From Streptomyces sp. NBC_01197 (GTDB lineage: Bacteria; Actinomycetota; Actinomycetes; Streptomycetales; Streptomycetaceae), in NCBI RefSeq assembly GCF_036010505.1, contig NZ_CP108569.1, positions 4,630,001-4,694,000 on the forward strand: a stretch of 64,000 nucleotides of DNA. Reading direction: 5' to 3'. Within the stretch, counting starts at the first letter, position 1; the number at the start of each line of letters is the position of its first letter. Both the position numbers and the translations under genes were made by a program. The notes under the pieces are model-generated. The model saw only the letters and a program-made list of their open reading frames with translations. It did no database searches and was not told where the DNA came from. Below, in pieces: positions 58,908-64,000 of this stretch.

Positions 58908-60332
58908 CTACGGGGACGGCACCTGCTCCGGTACGGGCTCGGCGGCCGGCGTCGACAGGATGGTGGCCGCCGGGATGTGCGAGGTGTTCCGCCGCGCCAG
59001 GACCCAGTACAGCGCCGCCGGGACCACGAGCCCCACTATCCAGGAGACGTCGGCGCCGCCGAGGGGGCCGACCAGCGGTCCGGTGTAGAAGGACGTGGCC
59101 AGGAAGGGGAACTGGGCCGCCAGGCCGATCCCGTAGACCAGCAGGGCGTCCCAGCGCCAGGAACCGTAGCGGCCCTTCGGGTCGGAGAGGGCCGGGATGT
59201 CGTAGCGCTCGCGGGAGACCAGGTAGTAGTCGACCAGGTTGATCGCCGACCACGGGGTGAAGAAGGCCAGCAGGAAGAGCAGGAAGTCCTTGAAGGAGTC
59301 GAGGAAGCTGTCTTTGCCCGCCAGGGCCACCGCCGTGCCCGCGACCATGATGACCAGGATGTAGAGCGTGCGGCCGCGCGGGGTGAGGGTCTTCTGGCCG
59401 CGGAAGCCGCTGATGCTCGTCACCATCGACATGAAGCCGCCGTAGGTGTTCAGCACGTTGATCGTGAGCTTGCCCAGCGCGATGACGAAGTAGAGGACCG
59501 AGGCCATCAGGCCGGTGCCGCCGAGCCCGACCACGTAGCCGACCTGGCTGTTCAGGAAGGCGTCGCCCGCCGTGGCCGCCACCAGGACACCGAAGGTCAT
59601 CGACCACTGCGAGCCGAGCGTGGTGCCGCCGAGCGTCCACCAGAACGTGGCCCGGCCGCTCGTCGTACGGGGCAGATAGCGCGAGTAGTCCGCCACGTAC
59701 GGGCCGAACGCCAGCTGCCAGGAGGCCGAGAGCGAGACCGCGAGCAGGAACAGCGGGAACGAGAAGCTGTGGTCGTGCAGGACCGTGCCCAGGTCGATGC
59801 GGTCGAGCAGCCGGATCCCCAGGTAGATGAAGGCGATGGCGCAGATGACGCTCGCCACCCGGCCGAGGGTGTGGATCACCCGGTAGCCGATGACCGCCAT
59901 CGCCGCGGTGATCACGGCGAAGATGACGATGCCCGCGGTGTCGCCGAGGTGGGTCAGCTTGCCCACCGCCTGTCCCGCCAGGACGGTGCCGCTGGCGAAG
60001 AACCCGACGTACATCAGGATCACCAGGGCCAGCGGGACCACCGCGCCCTTGACGCCGAACTGCGCACGGGACGAGATCATCTGGGGCAGCCCGAGCCGGG
60101 GGCCCTGCGCCGAGTGGAGGGCCATCACCGTCCCGCCCAGCAGATTGCCGAGCAGCAGTCCGACGATCGACCAGAGCGCGCCGCCGCCGAAGACCACGGC
60201 CAGCGCGCCGGTCACGACCGCGGTGATATGGAGGTTCGCGCCCACCCAGAGGGTGAACTGCGAGAAGGCGCTGCCGTGGCGCTCCTCGTCGGGGACGACA
60301 TCGATCGACCGCTGTTCAACCAGGCCTGCCAC
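58908..60332 (-). CDS. NCS1-family nucleobase (cytosine/purine) permease
   Basis: 474 residues from GTG 60332 (GGGAGG six bases upstream), rejecting the 7-codon longer frame. About twelve helices; family motifs FTLWVGANLHITAVVTGAL, GPRLGLPQMISSRAQFGV, FGPYVADYSRYLPR and FTPWSAINLVDYYLVSR are those of CodB/Fur-type transporters. It is the last gene of a minus-strand set with a cupin and an amidohydrolase, all divergent from a LacI regulator. The imported compound is probably a cyclic nitrogen compound that the amidohydrolase opens; this is inference. Confidence 0.9.
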   Translation of the reverse strand: MAGLVEQRSIDVVPDEERHGSAFSQFTLWVGANLHITAVVTGALAVVFGGGALWSIVGLLLGNLLGGTVMALHSAQGPRLGLPQMISSRAQFGVKGAVVPLALVILMYVGFFASGTVLAGQAVGKLTHLGDTAGIVIFAVITAAMAVIGYRVIHTLGRVASVICAIAFIYLGIRLLDRIDLGTVLHDHSFSFPLFLLAVSLSASWQLAFGPYVADYSRYLPRTTSGRATFWWTLGGTTLGSQWSMTFGVLVAATAGDAFLNSQVGYVVGLGGTGLMASVLYFVIALGKLTINVLNTYGGFMSMVTSISGFRGQKTLTPRGRTLYILVIMVAGTAVALAGKDSFLDSFKDFLLFLLAFFTPWSAINLVDYYLVSRERYDIPALSDPKGRYGSWRWDALLVYGIGLAAQFPFLATSFYTGPLVGPLGGADVSWIVGLVVPAALYWVLARRNTSHIPAATILSTPAAEPVPEQVPSP

Positions 60333-60490
60333 TGACGGCCTCCCTCTCACCACTGCGCTGCGTTCACCGCGCTGCCATCGCTGGCCGGGTGTGTGCCGAC
60401 CGACGTTGTATCGATCTATGCAGAGTGTGCCGTGATGAATGGAAGGTCAATAGGTCCAGGCAAATTAGTGCCGGTTGGTTAGCTGATCCT

Positions 60491-60994
60491 TCAGGCGGCG
60501 GGACTGTCCATTGGGCGTAGTTCGTCCGCATATGACACGGAAATCCGGCGCATCAGACCGTCATCGCTGATGTCGTACTGGCCGAGCCTCCAGAGCGGCG
60601 GCGAGTACGCGTGGATCGAGACCGCGTCGTCCGTCGCCCCGGTCAGGCGGTGGATGTGGTCCGGACCGAAGCAGAAGGAGGTGTCCGCGCCGACCGCTGT
60701 CGCGAGGTGCCGGCCGCCGATGCGCGGATTCGACTCGGTCAGCACGCCCTGGACCACCCGGACCGCGCCCGACGAGATGTCGTGGTCGTGCCAGCCGGTG
60801 TCGTTCTGCCGGGTCCAGCAGAGCAGCCAGATGTCGACGTACTCGTCGCGGTGCAGCGAGGCGTAGTGCCGGTCGGTGTCCGAGAAGGCGACCTCGGAGC
60901 GCCAGAGCTCCGGGCGGGCGGCCAAGTCGTCCACCAGCGCCTGGAGTTCACGCTTGTCGAGATTACGGTCGGGCAGCGCGGCGTCGTACGTCAC
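60491..60994 (-). CDS. Cysteine-dioxygenase-family cupin
   Basis: 167 residues from GTG 60994 (AAGGAG seven bases upstream). The cupin metal site is visible as His-Asp-His in TGWHDHDISSGAVRVVQG, with the third His in PDHIHRLTG and a further conserved IHAYSPPL. This fits bacterial thiol dioxygenases (cysteine or 3-mercaptopropionate type). It may oxidise a sulfur compound released in this pathway. It is 28 bases after the amidohydrolase start and 158 bases before the permease start. Confidence 0.87.
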   Translation of the reverse strand: MTYDAALPDRNLDKRELQALVDDLAARPELWRSEVAFSDTDRHYASLHRDEYVDIWLLCWTRQNDTGWHDHDISSGAVRVVQGVLTESNPRIGGRHLATAVGADTSFCFGPDHIHRLTGATDDAVSIHAYSPPLWRLGQYDISDDGLMRRISVSYADELRPMDSPAA

Positions 60995-61022
60995 GGGGTT
61001 GCTCCTTTCGGGAGGAGGGGTT

Positions 61023-61913
61023 TCACCGGATCCGCAGGAGGCGGGCGGGGTTGGCGGCGCGGAGCGCGTGGACGGCCGCTTCGGCGCCGAGGTCGGGGAT
61101 GACGGGCCGGGCGTACGGGCGGTCGCTGCCGGACACGATCACGTCGATACCGGCCGCCCGCACCAGGGCGTCCACCGCCCGGGTGCCGTACGAGGAGGTC
61201 TCGTAGAAGACATCGGAATCGACCTGGCCCCGGCCGCCGCCCCGGGCCGCGAGCCGCTCGCCGTGCAGCGGGGCGAGACCCGCGAGGGCGGCGAAGCAGA
61301 CCCGCAGGCCGGGGTGGCGCGGTCGGCCGAACGCGCGGAAGGCGAACCAGGAGGCGTGCAGCTGCTGGACGTACGGCACAAGTGCGGGCCACCACGGCGG
61401 GGCGCCGGGGCCGCTGGGCGGCGCCGCGCCCGGGTGGACGAAGAGCGGCTTGCCGATGCGGGTGAGCGTGTCGAGCAGCGGTGCGCAGTGCGCCCAGCCC
61501 GCCTCGTCGAGCAGTGCGGTGGCGGGCAGTTGGAGCCCCGCGCACCCCTGGCCCAGGGTGCGGGCCAGAGCTTCGGGGTCCGGCGCGACGAGCCCCGCCG
61601 ACGCCCAGGCGCCGAAGGGTGCCGGGAGGGCCAGTGCGCCGTCGTGGAAGGCGGCCAGCAGCGGGTCCGCCTCGGCGGGCGGCAGGTATTCGATACCGAG
61701 CGGGCTGGAGAGCGAGACGAGCGCCAGGCCGAGGCCGTCGGAGTGGGCCAGTGCGGTGCGGGCCGCGATGTCGTGATCGGCCGGGTCGACGGCGTACGGC
61801 GGCTCTCCTTGCAGGTGGAGCGTCCAGCCGTCGAGGTGCGGGGCGGCGGTGCGGGCACGCAGCAGCTCCGTGAAGCCCGGCGGCCAGAGGTGCTGGTGGA
61901 CGTCTACAAGCAA
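61023..61913 (-). CDS. Amidohydrolase-family metal-dependent hydrolase
   Basis: 296 residues from TTG 61913 (AAAGGTG four bases upstream). TIM-barrel amidohydrolase with VDVHQHLWP (His-x-His metal pair), KPLFVHPGAAPP (third His) and SGSDRPYARP (catalytic Asp). It resembles amidohydrolase-2 enzymes (decarboxylase or lactonase/hydrolase group). First gene of the minus-strand catabolic operon, next to the operator array. Substrate unknown. Confidence 0.87.
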   Translation of the reverse strand: MLVDVHQHLWPPGFTELLRARTAAPHLDGWTLHLQGEPPYAVDPADHDIAARTALAHSDGLGLALVSLSSPLGIEYLPPAEADPLLAAFHDGALALPAPFGAWASAGLVAPDPEALARTLGQGCAGLQLPATALLDEAGWAHCAPLLDTLTRIGKPLFVHPGAAPPSGPGAPPWWPALVPYVQQLHASWFAFRAFGRPRHPGLRVCFAALAGLAPLHGERLAARGGGRGQVDSDVFYETSSYGTRAVDALVRAAGIDVIVSGSDRPYARPVIPDLGAEAAVHALRAANPARLLRIR

Positions 61914-61926
61914 GGTTCACCTTTGT

Positions 61927-61965
61927 GTTAAGCGATTAACTGACGCGCTTAAGTGAAGCGGTTAA
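61927..61965. promoter_or_regulatory. Three-unit 13-bp operator array between LacI regulator and its operon
   Basis: Three consecutive 13-mers, GTTAAGCGATTAA (61927), CTGACGCGCTTAA (61940) and GTGAAGCGGTTAA (61953), with the consensus G-T-(T/G)-A-A-G-C-G-N-T-T-A-A. The first, extended by one base, is palindromic (GTTAA..TTAAC). It sits 14 bases upstream of the amidohydrolase start. LacI-type repressors bind such dyads with a central CG. Confidence 0.75.
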
Positions 61966-62159
61966 CGAGGTGTGGTGTCAAGGTGAGGTGTCAGGGCTGG
62001 GTGCCGGGTGGGCGCCGGCCGGCACCCGGTGCCGGGCCGGGCGGGGCCAGTGAGCGGGCCGGGCTGGGCCGGACGGGGCCGATCGGGCCGGGGAAAGCCG
62101 GTCGCGGGTCTGCGCAATGGCACGGCGGGCTGTCGGAGGTGGCCGGTAGGCTTCCCGTC

Positions 62160-63194
62160 ATGGCCAGGCCGAGCAAGCGCACCACCCTCCGCGAGGTGGC
62201 AGAGGCCACCGGCCTCTCCACTGCCGCCGTCTCGTACGCCCTGCGCGGCAAACAGGTCTCCAAGGAGACCGAGGAGCGGGTCCGCAAGGCCGCCGCCGAG
62301 CTGGGGTACGAGGCGGATCCCATCGCCCGCGCCCTCGCCAGCGGCCGTACGAGCATGGTCGGTGTCCTCGCGGGTGACCTCCAGGACCTCTGGCAGCAGC
62401 AGTTGATGGCGGCGATAGGGCGCGAACTCCTGGCGGGGGACCGCTATGCGCTGATCCTCGACGCGGGCGGCGACCCCGCACGGGAGCTCGTCCTCGCCAA
62501 GCAGCTCCGCGACCAGCGGGTGGACGGTCTGCTCGTCTCGCCCGTCGACCCGTCGGCCGAGGGGTGGGCGAAGATCGCCGACGTGGTGCCGGTGGTCTCC
62601 ATCGGTGACTCGCTCCAGCAGGCCAGGACCGCCGGGGAGGTGCTCTTCGACAACCGGGCCGGGATCGACGCGGTGCTCGCGTATCTGGGCCGGCTCGGAC
62701 ACCGGCGGGTGACGGTGCTGACCCCGACGGGGCCCAGCACCCCCGACCGCCCCGCCGACGTCTATGTGCGCGAGGCGGCGGGCCGGCTCGGGCTCGATGT
62801 CGAAGTGGTGCCGTGCGCACAGGAGTTGGGCGAGGCGACCGGGGTGGCGCGCGGAGTGGTGGACGGCCGCTCCACCGCGGTGTTCTGCTTCTCGGACTCG
62901 ATCGCGTACGGGGTGTACGCGGCGGCCGCCGAAGCGGGCCTGGCGATCGGCCGGGACCTGTCGGTGGTCGGCTTCGACGACCACCCGGTCTCCCGGGTCC
63001 TGACGCCCGCGCTGACGACCCTGGACTGGGGCCTCGCGGAGATCGCGGCGGAGGCGGCGCGGCTGGCCGTGGCGGCGATCGAGGGGCGGCGGGTGCGGCG
63101 CAAGCGGATTCTGTGCGCGCCGCGGCTGGTGGAGCGCGGGTCGGCTGCGGGGGCGATGCCCCCGGGCCCCCGGCACTCGAACTCCCCCAGCTGA
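62160..63194 (+). CDS. LacI-family transcriptional regulator
   Basis: 344 residues from ATG 62160 (the frame extends to 61953 but the extension is low complexity). N-terminal LacI helix-turn-helix TTLREVAEATGLSTAAVSYALRGK with the hinge SKETEERVRKAAAELGYEADPIARAL, then the periplasmic-binding-type effector domain (MVGVLAGDLQDLWQQQLM, DGLLVSPVDP, FDNRAGIDAVLAYLG, VVGFDDHPVSRVLTPALTTLD). It is divergent from the amidohydrolase-cupin-permease operon and most likely represses it. The array at 61927-61965 is its probable site. Confidence 0.93.
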   Translation: MARPSKRTTLREVAEATGLSTAAVSYALRGKQVSKETEERVRKAAAELGYEADPIARALASGRTSMVGVLAGDLQDLWQQQLMAAIGRELLAGDRYALILDAGGDPARELVLAKQLRDQRVDGLLVSPVDPSAEGWAKIADVVPVVSIGDSLQQARTAGEVLFDNRAGIDAVLAYLGRLGHRRVTVLTPTGPSTPDRPADVYVREAAGRLGLDVEVVPCAQELGEATGVARGVVDGRSTAVFCFSDSIAYGVYAAAAEAGLAIGRDLSVVGFDDHPVSRVLTPALTTLDWGLAEIAAEAARLAVAAIEGRRVRRKRILCAPRLVERGSAAGAMPPGPRHSNSPS

Positions 63195-63349
63195 CGCTGG
63201 GAGGGGCCCCTGGACGGGCTTGGACGCGACCTCAAGCGCCGGGCGGCTCGGTTCGGCCTGGAAGCCGTTCTCCTGACGGATGTGATTCGTTGGTTTTCGC
63301 TGGTCAGGGATGTTCTCGGGTTGTTGAGGGGGCCGGTGGGGGCCTTCTG

Positions 63350-63383
63350 TGGCCTCAGGTTTGAAAAGTCAAGCCTGAGGCCA
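63350..63383. terminator. Hairpin between the lacI-type gene and the binding-protein gene
   Basis: A 15-bp stem with one G.U pair (63350-63364 with 63369-63383) and an AAAG loop, in the convergent gap. The rest of 63195-63460 has no gene. Confidence 0.8.
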
Positions 63384-63460
63384 GGAGGCACCTCCCAGCG
63401 ATAGCAGGGGAAGAGGGGGGTTGCGGACCGGGCCCGGGGCAGCGCCCCGGAACGGCAGCG

Positions 63461-64000
63461 CTACGCCATCAGCCTGTGCCGCTTCAGCCACGCGTCCGCG
63501 ACTCGGTCCGGGTCCTGCTTCTCCTTGTCGACCAGCCGGTTCAGCTTCGTCAGCTCCTCCGTCGTCAGCGCGTTGCCCAGCAGGGCCAGTGCCTTGCGGA
63601 CCTTGCCGTCCGCCTTGCGGGCGGCGATCAGCGGGACGATGTGCTGCGCGGGCACCAGGTGCTTCGGGTCCTCCAGGACCACCCAGTGGTTCGCCGCGAC
63701 ATCAACGTCCGTCGTGAAGACGTTGGCGACATCCACATCACCCTTCTTCAGCGCGCCCTTGACCAGCGGGCCCGACGAGTCCAGCGCCTTGAACTCCTTG
63801 AACTCCACGCCGTACTGGTCCTTCAGGCCGACGACCCCGACCACCCGCTTCTGCATCTCGGCCGCCGCGCCGAACACCAGCTTGCCGTTGGCCTTCTTCA
63901 GGTCGGCGAGGGTCTTGAGGCCGTACTTGTCGGCCGTCTCCTGGGTCACCGCGAAGCTGTCGCGGTCCTCGGCCGCCGCGTACGGCAGGACCTCCAGACT
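63461..64000 (-). CDS. Glycine betaine/osmoprotectant-type ABC substrate-binding protein, 5' end outside window
   Basis: Only the C-terminal ~179 codons are inside the window; the frame is open through base 64000. Family features: FAVTQETADKYGLKTLADLKKA, KLVFGAAAE, EFKALDSSGPLVKGALKKGDVDVANVFTTD (the ligand-binding lobe of OpuAC/OsmF/ProX-like proteins), LEDPKHLVPAQHIVPLI and LNALTTEELTKLN near the end. It would deliver quaternary ammonium osmolytes to an importer encoded upstream, outside this window. Confidence 0.88.
   Translation of the reverse strand, partial: SLEVLPYAAAEDRDSFAVTQETADKYGLKTLADLKKANGKLVFGAAAEMQKRVVGVVGLKDQYGVEFKEFKALDSSGPLVKGALKKGDVDVANVFTTDVDVAANHWVVLEDPKHLVPAQHIVPLIAARKADGKVRKALALLGNALTTEELTKLNRLVDKEKQDPDRVADAWLKRHRLMA

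Overview
The window is chromosomal DNA of very high G+C content from an actinomycete, almost certainly a Streptomyces. Evidence: the bldA tRNA-Leu(UAA) gene, a gene order typical of streptomycete core chromosomes (mfd, two Rpf-type LysM hydrolases, eno, ftsB-like, DUF501, ppx, ndh-2, cfa, bldA, thiolase, cbs), GTG and TTG starts, G/C-ending codons and a DasR-like operator. No IS element, prophage, rRNA or CRISPR array was seen.

Layout. 1-9 kb: the 3' part of a proline-rich deaminase/SUKH-4 protein, a DivIVA/FilP-like coiled-coil gene, a decayed Rpn-like remnant, a MacB-type ABC exporter pair, and a SigE-type sigma factor overlapping a probable membrane partner. 9-16 kb: mfd, an MMPL exporter and a secreted HNH (DUF1524) lipoprotein. 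16-29 kb: an accessory-looking block with (a) a tightly overlapping five-gene minus-strand operon (Fe/2OG dioxygenase, DUF6271-like protein, PLP decarboxylase, GNAT, MFS exporter), (b) a GH3 N-acetylhexosaminidase behind a near-perfect DasR site, and (c) a plus-strand operon that begins with a 62-aa acidic peptide and continues with three unrecognised proteins (two of them full-length paralogues) and a beta-lactamase-fold serine hydrolase, followed by an orphan OmpR-type regulator. Operons (a) and (c) are the best candidates for undescribed systems; (c) has the architecture of a peptide (RiPP-like) pathway.

29-46 kb: a methyltransferase, YfhO and GtrA envelope glycosylation genes, a SurA-like lipoprotein, MazG and a P450, two Rpf hydrolases (the second under a ydaO c-di-AMP riboswitch), enolase, the divIC/DUF501/ppx group, a RelE-YefM toxin-antitoxin module next to a decayed duplicate of its flank, type II NADH dehydrogenase and a cyclopropane synthase. 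46-58 kb: a second MacB-type ABC pair, bldA, a Bax-inhibitor-like membrane protein, small conserved genes, a thiolase, an SGNH hydrolase containing an in-frame TTA codon (a possible bldA target) and cystathionine beta-synthase. 58-64 kb: a membrane protein, an NCS1 permease-cupin-amidohydrolase operon divergent from a LacI regulator with a three-unit 13-bp operator array between them, and the 3' part of a glycine-betaine-type binding protein that runs off the window.

All functional assignments come from motif recognition by eye. Start codons were chosen from ribosome-binding-site position and gene overlap, and differ from the longest open frame in many cases.
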